This document shows positions 15,970-24,504 of a stretch of 64,000 nucleotides of DNA, in pieces. Position numbers and translations under genes: made by a program. This stretch comes from JAQGMJ01 sp036498945 (GTDB lineage: Bacteria > Pseudomonadota > Gammaproteobacteria > Burkholderiales > JAEUOS01), in the NCBI GenBank assembly GCA_036498945.1, contig DASYEQ010000061.1:1-64000 (forward strand). The letters are read 5' to 3'. Position 1 is the stretch's first letter. Every line of letters begins with the position of its first letter. Below the pieces are notes generated by a model that saw nothing but the letters and a program-made list of their open reading frames with translations, was not told the origin of the DNA and did no database searches.

Positions 15970-16935
15970 TTACTCGATCTTGATGTTCGCATCCTTGATG
16001 ATGCGCGCGTACTTGGTGTACTCCTGGTCGATGAACACGCGGAAGGCATCCGGCGTGGAACCGATGGCGTCAAACCCCTGGTCGGCCAGGCGCTCCTGCG
16101 CCAGCTTGGAATGCACCGCCTTGTTTACCTCGGTGGCCAGGCGCGTCGCCAGGTCTTTCGGCATGTTGGCCGGGGCCCACATGCCGTACCACGACACCAT
16201 GTCGAAACCCGGCAGGCCGGACTCGGCCACCGTCGGCACGTTCGGCAGGAAGGAAAGGCGGCGCGGGCTGGTCACCGCCAGCGGCTTGAGCTTGCCGCCC
16301 TTCACCTGCGGGTAGGAGGAGGGCAGGGCGTCGATCACCGCGCTGACATGGCCGCCCATCACGTCGGTCAGCGCCGGCGTGGTGCCCTTGTAGGGAATCA
16401 ACTGGATCTGCAGCTTGGCCTGCGACTTGATCGCCTGCTCGGCCAGATAGGCGGCGGCGCCCACCGGCGGCGCGGCGAAGGAATAGCGGTCCGGCGTCTC
16501 GCGCACCTGGGTGATGAACTCCTGCAGGTTGTTGGGCGGGATCCCCGGGAAGGCGGTGACGATCAGCGGCACCGAGCCGATGTTGGAAATCGGCGTGAAG
16601 TCGCGCTTCAGGTCGTAGGGCAGGTTGGTCTGCAGCAGCGGGTTGGCGACGAAGGTCGAGGCCTGGATCAGCAGGTTGTAGCCGTCCGGCGCCGACTTGG
16701 CGATGATCTCGCTGCCGATGGCGCCGTTGGCGCCGGCGCGGTTGTCGATCACGAAGGACTGGCCCATCTGCTCGGTCAACTGCTGCGCCACCACGCGTGC
16801 CACCGCGTCCACCGTGCCGCCGGGCGGGTAGGGCACGATCACGCGCACGGTGCGGCTGGGAAAGTTCTGTGCCGAGGCGGCCAGGGGCGCCAGGGCCAGC
16901 AGCATGGCGGCGAGGAGTCGCGGAATTTGTCTCAC
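15970..16935 (-). CDS. Bug/TctC-family periplasmic receptor (4)
   Basis: A 321-residue receptor. A GTG start at 16935 is proposed because it begins VRQIPRLLAAMLLALAPLAA, a standard signal peptide, and is preceded by AAGGGTGA. The ATG at 16995 would put 20 polar residues ahead of it. Mature motifs are RTVRVIVPYPPGGTVDAVAR, IDNRAGANGA, PDGYNLLIQ and IPYKGTTPAL. It is the first gene of the tandem Bug operon, 72 bp downstream of the small third gene of the HyuAB operon on the same strand, so it may be co-transcribed with it. Confidence 0.9.
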   Translation of the reverse strand: MRQIPRLLAAMLLALAPLAASAQNFPSRTVRVIVPYPPGGTVDAVARVVAQQLTEQMGQSFVIDNRAGANGAIGSEIIAKSAPDGYNLLIQASTFVANPLLQTNLPYDLKRDFTPISNIGSVPLIVTAFPGIPPNNLQEFITQVRETPDRYSFAAPPVGAAAYLAEQAIKSQAKLQIQLIPYKGTTPALTDVMGGHVSAVIDALPSSYPQVKGGKLKPLAVTSPRRLSFLPNVPTVAESGLPGFDMVSWYGMWAPANMPKDLATRLATEVNKAVHSKLAQERLADQGFDAIGSTPDAFRVFIDQEYTKYARIIKDANIKIE

Positions 16936-17007
16936 GGAATCACCCTTTACTGAAGTCGTGGTTGTTGGTCTGCGCCGCGATACGGCCTGCGGCACATCAT
17001 ACTGGCA

Positions 17008-17424
17008 TTACTTGGCATGCTGCTCCTCGATCGAGGCGATGCTTCCCTCGAGCACCCGCAATACCGCAAGTCCCTGCGCATCCGGCACTTCGCCCGGCGA
17101 GGCAGCGATCTTGCGCAGCAAGGTGCGCAGGCTGGCCGGCGTGCCGGGCGCCGGTATCGCGGCGGCTTCGATCCAGGCAGATACCTCGGGCGCGGCAGTG
17201 AACTTGTTGCACAGGTAATCGAGGATCAGGTCGTCGAAATCGCTCAGCTCCACCGCGGCGCCGAACACGCAGGCGCAGGCGTTGGCAAAGGCGATGTGCC
17301 CGTTGCACACACGCTGCCAGCGCCCGAGCAATTGCAGCGCCAGCACAGAGATGTCTGTCGCCCGCGAGGGTTTGGCCACTTGCGCGGTCTTGCCTGAGGC
17401 GCTGCCGCCGCGTTTGTCAGGCAC
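17008..17424 (-). CDS. Small protein overlapping hyuB, unknown function
   Basis: A 138-residue product proposed from a GTG at 17424, within the sequence GTGCCTGA that also holds the hyuB stop, so the two genes overlap by 8 bp and are likely translationally coupled. The frame has no internal ATG. After a short basic N terminus (VPDKRGGSASGKTAQ) the protein is mostly helical with a Cys-rich patch (VCNGHIAFANACACVFG) about 50 residues in. I know no family for it. The position recalls small extra subunits of multi-subunit hydantoinase-like carboxylases, but no sequence match to those is visible. Confidence 0.65.
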   Translation of the reverse strand: MPDKRGGSASGKTAQVAKPSRATDISVLALQLLGRWQRVCNGHIAFANACACVFGAAVELSDFDDLILDYLCNKFTAAPEVSAWIEAAAIPAPGTPASLRTLLRKIAASPGEVPDAQGLAVLRVLEGSIASIEEQHAK

Positions 17425-19225
17425 CGGCGTCCTCGTTGTCCGGCGCCGGCAGGGAAGCGATTTCCTCAGGCGTGAACGCCACATCGTAATCGCGCTGCGC
17501 CGCCTCGCGAGAGATATAGCCCAGGCGGAGGTCGCGCAGTACCGATTCGCGCTTGCGCTGTTTCGGATCGCCGAAGCCGCCGCCGCCACCGGAGCGCAGG
17601 ATGTAGGCGTCGCCCGACTCCAGGCGTGTATTCACCTTGCCGTTGGGAAAGAAATTGCGGCTGCCGTCCTTCTTGTGCAGGCCGATGCGGTTTCCCTTGG
17701 CCGAGAGGCCACCGTTCAGGCCCCAGGGCGCGTTGACCACGCGGTCGCTGCGCGTGAGGAAGTTGATGCGCGAAAGCGCCAGCAACTCCGTTTCCGCGCC
17801 GAGGCCGCCGCGGAAGCGCCCGGCGCCGCCGGAGTCCTGGCGCATCTTGTAGTGTTTCACCAGCAGCGGGAACTTGTTCTCCACCTGCTCGGAAGGCCCG
17901 TTGTGGGTATCGCCGTCGTTCATGCAGACGGTGACGTTCACGCCGTCCTCATCCGACTTCGCGCCCCAGCCGCCGCCGATCAGGCCGCCGAGATACATGA
18001 AGAGCTTGCCGTCGCCGGGGTGAATGCCGTTGACGTTCGCGGTAAGCAGGTCGGCATGGTGGCCGGCGATCACCAGATCCGGAATCGCCGGGGCCAGCGC
18101 CTTGAAAATGGTGTCTACCACCGTCATCGGGTAGGTCATCCACACGCGCATCGGCGCCGGGCGCGTGGCGCTCACCACCGTACCTTGCGGGATGATCACC
18201 TTCAGCGGGCGGAAGTTGCCGTCGTTGATCGGGTTGTCGCGCGGCAGGGTCAGGCACTTGAAGGCTACCTGCGCGCAGGCGACGCCAGCACAGGAGTTGA
18301 AAAAGCCTTTCACCTGCGGGCTCATGGAGGAGAGGTCCACGGTCATCTCGTCACCCTTCACCACCACCTTGACGCGGATCGGTACCGGCTCGCCGATGTC
18401 GATGGCGTCGTCGTCCATCCACGACTCGGCTTCATAGGTGCCGTCCGGGATCAGGCGCACCTTGGCGCGCGCCTCCGCCTCGCTATGGTTCATGATCTCG
18501 TCCATCGCCGCGGTCACCGTGTCGGCGCCATGGCGGGCCATCAATTCCTCGATGTGCTTGACGCCCATTCGGCAGGCGGAAAGCTGGGCTTCGAGGTCGC
18601 CCTCGGCGCGATCAGGACGGCGCACGTTCATCAGGATGATGTCGCGCAGTTCGGTGTTGAGTTTTCCACGCACGTGGTACTTCACCGGCGGAAGCTGCAG
18701 GCCTTCGGAATAGATGTCGGTGGTGAAGCCGTTGAGCACGCCACCGATGTCCTGCCAGTGGGCCATGCAGGTGGAGAACGCGACGATCTTGCCCTTGTGG
18801 AACACCGGCATCGAGAACGTCAGGTGGTTCAGGTGCGCGCCGGTGAGGTAGGAATCGTTGGTCAGCAGAATGTCGCCGGGGTGGATGTCTTTCTCGCCCC
18901 AGTGCTTGAGCTTGGCCTTGACCACGTCGCTCATGCCGCGGATGAACATCGGCAGGCCCAGGCCGATCGACATGGTCTGGCCCTGGGCGTCGAACAGGCC
19001 GACGGTGAAGTCCAGCGCCTCGTAGATGATCATGTTGTAGGAAGTGCGCATCAGCACCGACTTCATTTCCTCGGTGGCGGCGACGAGCGAATTGCGCACC
19101 AGCTCGACCGCGACGGGATCGACCTTGGCGCGCTTCACGGCGCGCGTGAGACGCGGAGCGGCAGGTTTGCGCAGTGCCGCGCTTTTGCTCTTTGCAGCGG
19201 GCTTCTTGGTGGAACGGGTGGCCAT
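17417..19225 (-). CDS. Hydantoinase B/oxoprolinase family protein
   Basis: A 602-residue HyuB-type subunit. Family landmarks are the Lys/Ala-rich N-terminal tail, DPVAVELVRNSLVAATEEM near residue 40, MAHWQDIGG near 150, RRPDRAEGDLEAQLSACRMG near 195 and SGGAGRFRGGLGAE near 475, with a Gly-rich GGGGGFGDP C-terminal motif. HyuB normally works with HyuA in ATP-dependent ring opening of hydantoins or 5-oxoproline, or in acetone/acetophenone-type carboxylation. It starts 19 bp after hyuA, and the operon continues into a small unknown gene. Substrate not predictable. Confidence 0.93.
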   Translation of the reverse strand: MATRSTKKPAAKSKSAALRKPAAPRLTRAVKRAKVDPVAVELVRNSLVAATEEMKSVLMRTSYNMIIYEALDFTVGLFDAQGQTMSIGLGLPMFIRGMSDVVKAKLKHWGEKDIHPGDILLTNDSYLTGAHLNHLTFSMPVFHKGKIVAFSTCMAHWQDIGGVLNGFTTDIYSEGLQLPPVKYHVRGKLNTELRDIILMNVRRPDRAEGDLEAQLSACRMGVKHIEELMARHGADTVTAAMDEIMNHSEAEARAKVRLIPDGTYEAESWMDDDAIDIGEPVPIRVKVVVKGDEMTVDLSSMSPQVKGFFNSCAGVACAQVAFKCLTLPRDNPINDGNFRPLKVIIPQGTVVSATRPAPMRVWMTYPMTVVDTIFKALAPAIPDLVIAGHHADLLTANVNGIHPGDGKLFMYLGGLIGGGWGAKSDEDGVNVTVCMNDGDTHNGPSEQVENKFPLLVKHYKMRQDSGGAGRFRGGLGAETELLALSRINFLTRSDRVVNAPWGLNGGLSAKGNRIGLHKKDGSRNFFPNGKVNTRLESGDAYILRSGGGGGFGDPKQRKRESVLRDLRLGYISREAAQRDYDVAFTPEEIASLPAPDNEDAGA

Positions 19226-19244
19226 ATTCTGAATTCCTGGATGC

Positions 19245-21323
19245 TTACTTCTTGTTGCCGATGGCGATTTGCAGGTTGCCGTAGGGCTCGACCTTGAGCG
19301 TGTCGCCGGGCTGCAGCACGGTAGTGGTGGCGTGTTCCTCGATCAGCGCCGGCCCGGTGATGACGTTGCCGGCCAGCAGGTGATCGCGCCAGTAAACCTG
19401 CGCCTGTGCCCAGCCTTTGCCCTCGAAATACACCTTGCGGTTGCCGGTCAGCGCTTCCTTGCGCGGCCTGGCGGAACCCTTGGCGATTTTTTCCAGCGCC
19501 GGCTTTTTCATCACCCCGGTGACGGTGCTGCGGATACTGACGATCTCGGCCGGCTCGTTCGGCGAGCCGCGGCCGTAGCGTTCTTCGTGCAAGGCGTCGA
19601 AGGCACGCTTGAGCGCTTTCTTGTCGCCGCGCTTGAAGGCAGAGAGCGGCATGTCAACTGTGACTGCGTGCTCCTGGCCGACGTAGCGCATGTCGAGCGC
19701 GCGGCCGATGACGATCTTGCGCGTGCCAAGATCGGCCTCGGTCAGCGCGGCCAGGCCTTGCTGCTCCAGTTCGCCGAACCACTGTTCCAGGTCCTCGATC
19801 CTCACTGTGTTCAGGCTGACGAACTGCGAGCGCACCAGGTCGCGGCGGAAGTCGGAGAGCAGCATGCCGAAGGCGGAAAAGTGCCCCGGCGCGCGCGGCA
19901 CGATCACCTGCGGGATGCGCAGTTCGCGCGCCACCATCGAGGCATGCAGCGGACCGGCGCCGCCGTAGGCGAAGAGGGTGGGAAAGGCGCCCGGGTCGAG
20001 GCCGCGGTCGGTGGTCACGCCCTTGACGGCGTGCGACATCGAGGCAGCGGCGATGCGCAGGATGCCGAGAGCCGCTTCGGTAACCGAGAGCCCCAGCGGT
20101 TCGGCGATCTTTTCCTTCAGGGCGGCGGTAGCCGCTGCCTTGTCGAGCACCATTTCGCCGCCGAGAAAGCGCTTGGGGTCGAGGCGGCCGAGCACGAGGT
20201 TCGCATCAGTGACGGTAGGCTCGGTACCGCCCAGGCCGTAGCACACCGGGCCTGGAGAAGCGCCCGCGCTTTGCGGGCCGACGCGCAACGCGCCGGAGAC
20301 GCTCACCGAGGCGATGCTGCCGCCGCCGGTGCCGACTTCGTGGATGTCGATCATCGGCGTGAGCAGCGGCAGGCCGGTAAGGTAGCCGCCGATCATCACG
20401 CTGCCGGTGACCAGCGCCGTGCCTTCGCGCACCACGCCGGCTTTCGCGGTGGTGCCGCCCATGTCGAAGGCGATGGCGTCCGGGATATCCAGTACATGGC
20501 ACAGCGCCTGGGTACCGATCACCCCGGCCGCGGGACCGGATTCCATCATGCGCACGCAATCCTGGCGCGCTTCGTTCAGCGCGTACAAGCCGCCGGTGGA
20601 TTGCACCACCAGGAACTTGCCGCCGAACTGCCCGCTTTTCATCTCCTGCTCGATCTCGCCGAGATAGGTGTCGACGCGCGGGCCGATGTAGGCGTTCGCC
20701 ACCACCGTGGAAGTGCGCTCGTATTCGCGGTATTCCTGCACCAGGTCGGCCGAGGCGGAGACGAACACGCCGGGCAGGCGCTGGCGCAAAAAGTCGCGCG
20801 CCTTGTGCTCATGCACCGGGTTGCGGTAGGAATGCAGGAACAGCACCGCGACCGCTTCGATCTTGCATTTTTCCAGCTCGGCGGCGACGGCTTCCAGTTC
20901 GCCCATGTCGAGTTCCTGGTACACCGAGCCGTCGGCCTTCAGGCGCTCGGTGACTTCGAAGCGCAGGTCGCGCTCGATCAGCGGGCTGTGCTTGCGGTGG
21001 CGCAGGTTGAAGGAGTCGGGACGGTTGATGCGCCCGATCTCGTAGATGTCGCGAAAGCCGCGCGTGGTCACCAGCGCCGCGCGGGCGCCGGAGCGCTCCA
21101 GCATGGTGTTGATGGCAATCGTCGAGCCGTGCAGGAACAGGTTTGCCTCCTGCAGCGTCACGCCGGCCTTGTGCATGCCGTCGAGAATGCCGCTGATCAG
21201 GCGGTGATGCGTGGTGAGAGTTTTGCCGAGCATCAGCACGCCGCGCTTCTCGTCAAAGGCGGCAACGTCGGTAAAGGTGCCGCCGATGTCGGCGGCGATG
21301 CGGGTACGGGCTTGCGTGGTCAT
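19245..21323 (-). CDS. Hydantoinase A/oxoprolinase family protein
   Basis: A 692-residue ATP-binding subunit of the ASKHA fold. ADIGGTFTDVAAFDE at the N terminus and DMGGTTAK near residue 285 are the phosphate-binding motifs. HGSTIAINTMLER, FGMLLSDFRRD and a C-terminal LIEEHATTTVLQPG are family-typical. First gene of the hyuA-hyuB-small gene operon and divergent from a LysR gene (117 bp between the starts), which is the probable regulator. The pair could be an N-methylhydantoinase, an oxoprolinase or a ketone carboxylase; the absence of further carboxylase subunits makes the hydrolase option simpler. Confidence 0.93.
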   Translation of the reverse strand: MTTQARTRIAADIGGTFTDVAAFDEKRGVLMLGKTLTTHHRLISGILDGMHKAGVTLQEANLFLHGSTIAINTMLERSGARAALVTTRGFRDIYEIGRINRPDSFNLRHRKHSPLIERDLRFEVTERLKADGSVYQELDMGELEAVAAELEKCKIEAVAVLFLHSYRNPVHEHKARDFLRQRLPGVFVSASADLVQEYREYERTSTVVANAYIGPRVDTYLGEIEQEMKSGQFGGKFLVVQSTGGLYALNEARQDCVRMMESGPAAGVIGTQALCHVLDIPDAIAFDMGGTTAKAGVVREGTALVTGSVMIGGYLTGLPLLTPMIDIHEVGTGGGSIASVSVSGALRVGPQSAGASPGPVCYGLGGTEPTVTDANLVLGRLDPKRFLGGEMVLDKAAATAALKEKIAEPLGLSVTEAALGILRIAAASMSHAVKGVTTDRGLDPGAFPTLFAYGGAGPLHASMVARELRIPQVIVPRAPGHFSAFGMLLSDFRRDLVRSQFVSLNTVRIEDLEQWFGELEQQGLAALTEADLGTRKIVIGRALDMRYVGQEHAVTVDMPLSAFKRGDKKALKRAFDALHEERYGRGSPNEPAEIVSIRSTVTGVMKKPALEKIAKGSARPRKEALTGNRKVYFEGKGWAQAQVYWRDHLLAGNVITGPALIEEHATTTVLQPGDTLKVEPYGNLQIAIGNKK

Positions 21324-21440
21324 GGATGTTTCTAGGCGTCAGGTGGGCGCAGTATAGGCAGGGCAAGCCATGCCGTAAATGATTGGTTAGGCAGAGCAGA
21401 TATACTGCGCGCGTTATGAATTGCCCTGCGTGAGGTGTAT

Positions 21441-22397
21441 ATGGAAGCAATGCGCCCGGCCGCCTGGCGCCTGTTTATCGACCTGGCCGACAGCGGCAGC
21501 ATCACCCGCGTCGCCCAGGTGCGCAACGCCGCGCAGCCGCACATCAGCCGGCAACTGGGCGAACTGGAGCGCATATGCGGCGGCAAGCTGTTCACCCGCC
21601 ACGGCCGCGGCATCGCACTCACCGATCTCGGCCTGTGGGTATTGCCGCGCGTGCGCAACTGGCTGGCCGAGACCGACCAGCTGGAAAACGACATCCGCAC
21701 CGGCGCCGGCGTGCCGGTGGGTGAGGTGCGCATGGCGATGATTCCCTCGGTGCTGCATCCGATCGCCACTACGGTCGCCGCGCGCCTGCGCGAGCGCTAC
21801 CCGCTGGTGCACCTGGCGGTGCGCGAGGGACAGGGCGCACAACTGGATGAATGGCTGGAGGCGGGCAAGGTCGATCTGGCCATCGGCTACCGCTACGAGA
21901 AGGAGCTGCGCGACATCGACGAGACCCTGGTGCGCGCCGAAACCTATCTCGTGGGCCCGCGCGGCGATGTGCTGACGCGCGGCGCCAGTGTGCCCTTCGC
22001 CGCCTTGTGCGACCTGTCGCTGATCCTGCCCTGCCGCCCCTCCGCCTGGCGCGATACGCTGGATGCCATCGCGCGCAAGCAGGGCTTCGCGCTGCAAGTG
22101 AGCCTGGAAGCCGATTCGGTGTTCCTGCAGCGCGAACTGGTGAGCGGCGGCGCCGGCCACACCATTCTTGGCCCCTTTGCGATTGCCGAGGCGCTGGCCG
22201 AAGGCCGCGTGCAAGCGGCGCGTATCGTCGAGCCGGTATTGCCGCGCGTGGTCACGCTCTCGCGCCACAAGCGCGTGGCCACCTCGCTGGCGCATCGCGT
22301 GGTGGCCGACATCACGCGCGAGGCCGCGCAGGCGATGGCCGGAAAGCTTGGCGCCGGTGCACCGGCGCGCGCCGGGCGCCGCAAATCTCCTCACTGA
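21441..22397 (+). CDS. LysR-family transcriptional regulator
   Basis: A 318-residue regulator. The N-terminal winged HTH (SGSITRVAQVRNAAQPHISRQ, then FTRHGRGIALTDLG) and a periplasmic-binding-like effector domain from about residue 90 (VRMAMIPSVLHPIA) are clear. ATG 21441 lies just after TGAGGTG; a GTG at 21435 would add two residues. It is divergent from hyuA, the classic LysR arrangement. The 3' end overlaps the convergent Bug (5) gene by 7 bp. Confidence 0.9.
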   Translation: MEAMRPAAWRLFIDLADSGSITRVAQVRNAAQPHISRQLGELERICGGKLFTRHGRGIALTDLGLWVLPRVRNWLAETDQLENDIRTGAGVPVGEVRMAMIPSVLHPIATTVAARLRERYPLVHLAVREGQGAQLDEWLEAGKVDLAIGYRYEKELRDIDETLVRAETYLVGPRGDVLTRGASVPFAALCDLSLILPCRPSAWRDTLDAIARKQGFALQVSLEADSVFLQRELVSGGAGHTILGPFAIAEALAEGRVQAARIVEPVLPRVVTLSRHKRVATSLAHRVVADITREAAQAMAGKLGAGAPARAGRRKSPH

Positions 22398-23359
22398 CCC
22401 GCCTTCAGGCCCAGTTCGTGGATCACGCGGCCGTAGCTCTGGTAGTCGGCGGCGATGCGCTTGGCGAATTGCGCCGTGGTGGTGCTCACCGGCTCGTAGC
22501 CCAGCTTGATCAGTTGGTCATGCGTGTCCGGCAGCGCGACGATGCGCACGATCTCGCGGTTCAGGCGCTGCACGATGTCCTTCGGCGTCGCTGCCGGCAC
22601 CGAAATGCCGTTCCACGATTCGTAGGAGAAGTGGGCAACGCCGGTTTCAGTGACCGTCGGCACCTCCGGCAGCATGGTGGCGCGTTTCACGCCGGTGGTG
22701 GCCAGCGCTTTCAGCTTGCCGGCGCGGATGTTGGGCAAGGGGCCCACCAGGCTGTCGAAGGTGAGGTTGACTTCACCGCCGAGGATGGCGAGGGTCGCCG
22801 GCGCATTGCCCTTGTAGGGTACGTGCAGAATGTCCACGCCTGCTGCCTTCTTGAACATCTCCGCGCCCAGGTGCAGCGGCCCGCCGGTGCCGGACGAGCC
22901 ATAAGTGAGCTTGCCGGGATGGGCCTTGGCATACGCCACCATTTCCTTCAGCGTGTTGCCGGGTGTCGAAGGATGCGCCGCGATCACCAGTGAATAGGTC
23001 GCCACCAGGCTCACCGGCGCCAGGTCCCTGATCGGGTCCCAGGTCAGCTTTTGCAGGTACGGCTGGATCGCGCTGCCGTTGGTATTGAGCAGGATGGTAT
23101 AGCCGTCCGGCGCCGCATTGACCACCGCTTCCGTGCCGATGTTGCCGCCGGCGCCGGCACGGGTTTCCACCACCACCGGCTGCTTTACCGCCTCCGAGAG
23201 CTTGACGGCGATCAGGCGCGCTGTCGATTCCGCGCCGCCGCCGGGCGGAAAGGGCACGATGAAATGGATCGGCTTGTTCGGATAGCCCGACTGTGCCCAG
23301 GCGCTGCCGGACAAGAGGGTGAGGGCGACAAACACAGGGCGCGCGAAACGCAGGGTCAT
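22391..23359 (-). CDS. Bug/TctC-family periplasmic receptor (5)
   Basis: A 322-residue receptor. ATG 23359 opens the signal peptide MTLRFARPVFVALTLLSGSA; the upstream frame to 23482 was rejected because it places the signal internally. Motifs are KPIHFIVPFPPGGGAESTAR, VETRAGAGGN, PDGYTILLN and HVPYKGNAPATL. Divergent from another Bug gene (6), with 175 bp between the starts, and tail-to-tail with LysR. Likely binds a small carboxylate in the periplasm. Confidence 0.92.
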   Translation of the reverse strand: MTLRFARPVFVALTLLSGSAWAQSGYPNKPIHFIVPFPPGGGAESTARLIAVKLSEAVKQPVVVETRAGAGGNIGTEAVVNAAPDGYTILLNTNGSAIQPYLQKLTWDPIRDLAPVSLVATYSLVIAAHPSTPGNTLKEMVAYAKAHPGKLTYGSSGTGGPLHLGAEMFKKAAGVDILHVPYKGNAPATLAILGGEVNLTFDSLVGPLPNIRAGKLKALATTGVKRATMLPEVPTVTETGVAHFSYESWNGISVPAATPKDIVQRLNREIVRIVALPDTHDQLIKLGYEPVSTTTAQFAKRIAADYQSYGRVIHELGLKAGQ

Positions 23360-23534
23360 GGGAGCATTCTTCCAGGGTTGAGAGGAGGGCAGAGTGCTCG
23401 AGACGGCATCCGGCGCATAACGCGCACGGTCTTCTTGTATCTGCAACGCAGTCGGATAATAGCCAAACAAGGCCGCGCGCAAACAGAGGGCGCATCTAAC
23501 TTGATTGATAAGCGGCCGCCGGAGACATCACTTC

Positions 23535-24497
23535 ATGCGATTCCTGTTGCACCTCACCGCCGCCTGCGCATTGGCACTGCCCACATCCGCCGCACTGGCG
23601 CAAGCCTGGCCGGCCAAGCCGGTGCGCATCATCGTGCCCTACCCACCCGGCGGCGGCGCCGACCAGATGGGGCGCCTGGTGGCGAGCAAGCTCACTACCG
23701 TGCTCGGCCAGTCCGTCTACGTCGAAAACCAGAGCGGCGGCAACACCATGATCGGCACCGGCGCCGCCGCGCGCGCCGCGGCGGATGGCTACACCTTGCT
23801 GGTGTCGGGCAACGTTATGCCGGTCAACGTGCTGATCACCAAGCAGCCGAGCTACAAAGTGGCGGACTTCACGCCGGTGTCGGGCATTGGCAGCTACCCC
23901 TATGTCCTCGACATGAACCCGGCGGTGCCGGCGCACAACATCAACGAGTTGCTGGACTACGCGAAAAAGAATCCGGGCAAGCTCAATGCCGTGTCGCTGG
24001 GGCCGGGCGGGGTGACGCATCTTTTGACCGAGCGTTTTGCCGCCGCTGCCGGCATCAGGATCGTCCCGATCCACTACCGCGGCGCCGCGCCGGCAATGCT
24101 GGATCTGCTTTCCAACCAGGTGCAGATATTTTTCGACGCCGCCAATACCGCGCTGCCGCAGGTGCGCGCCGGCAAGCTGAAGCCGATGGCGGTGACTTCC
24201 GAAAGCCGCTTCGCGCTGCTGCCGGAGGTGCCCACGCTGAAGGAAACGGGGCTGCCGACCATGTCGCAACTCGGCTGGTTCGCCATGTTCGCGCCCGCCG
24301 GCACGCCCAAGGCGATCGTCGAGCGCCTCAACGCGGAGGTGATCAAGGCAGTCTCCAATCCGGATACCGATCCGCGGTTCCGCCAGCAGGGCCTCTCGCC
24401 GATGCCGATGGCACCGGAACAGTTTGCGGCATTTGTCAAGCAGGACGGCGCGCGCTGGGAAGCCACCCTGCGCACCCTCGACGTCAAGCTCGATTGA
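23535..24497 (+). CDS. Bug/TctC-family periplasmic receptor (6)
   Basis: A 320-residue receptor from ATG 23535, preceded by GGAGACA at a good ribosome-binding distance. Signal peptide MRFLLHLTAACALALPTSAALA. Motifs are KPVRIIVPYPPGGGADQMGR, VENQSGGNTM (Asn/Gln-rich in place of NRGGAGG) and HYRGAAPAML. The altered pocket motifs suggest a ligand different from that of the neighbour. Convergent with the histidine-kinase gene, 7 bp apart. Confidence 0.91.
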   Translation: MRFLLHLTAACALALPTSAALAQAWPAKPVRIIVPYPPGGGADQMGRLVASKLTTVLGQSVYVENQSGGNTMIGTGAAARAAADGYTLLVSGNVMPVNVLITKQPSYKVADFTPVSGIGSYPYVLDMNPAVPAHNINELLDYAKKNPGKLNAVSLGPGGVTHLLTERFAAAAGIRIVPIHYRGAAPAMLDLLSNQVQIFFDAANTALPQVRAGKLKPMAVTSESRFALLPEVPTLKETGLPTMSQLGWFAMFAPAGTPKAIVERLNAEVIKAVSNPDTDPRFRQQGLSPMPMAPEQFAAFVKQDGARWEATLRTLDVKLD

Positions 24498-24504
24498 ACG
24501 AGTC

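Noticed and set aside
17282..21335. Two long plus-strand frames opposite hyuB and hyuA
   Set aside because: They mirror the codon pattern of HyuA/HyuB and have no recognisable domains or start signals.
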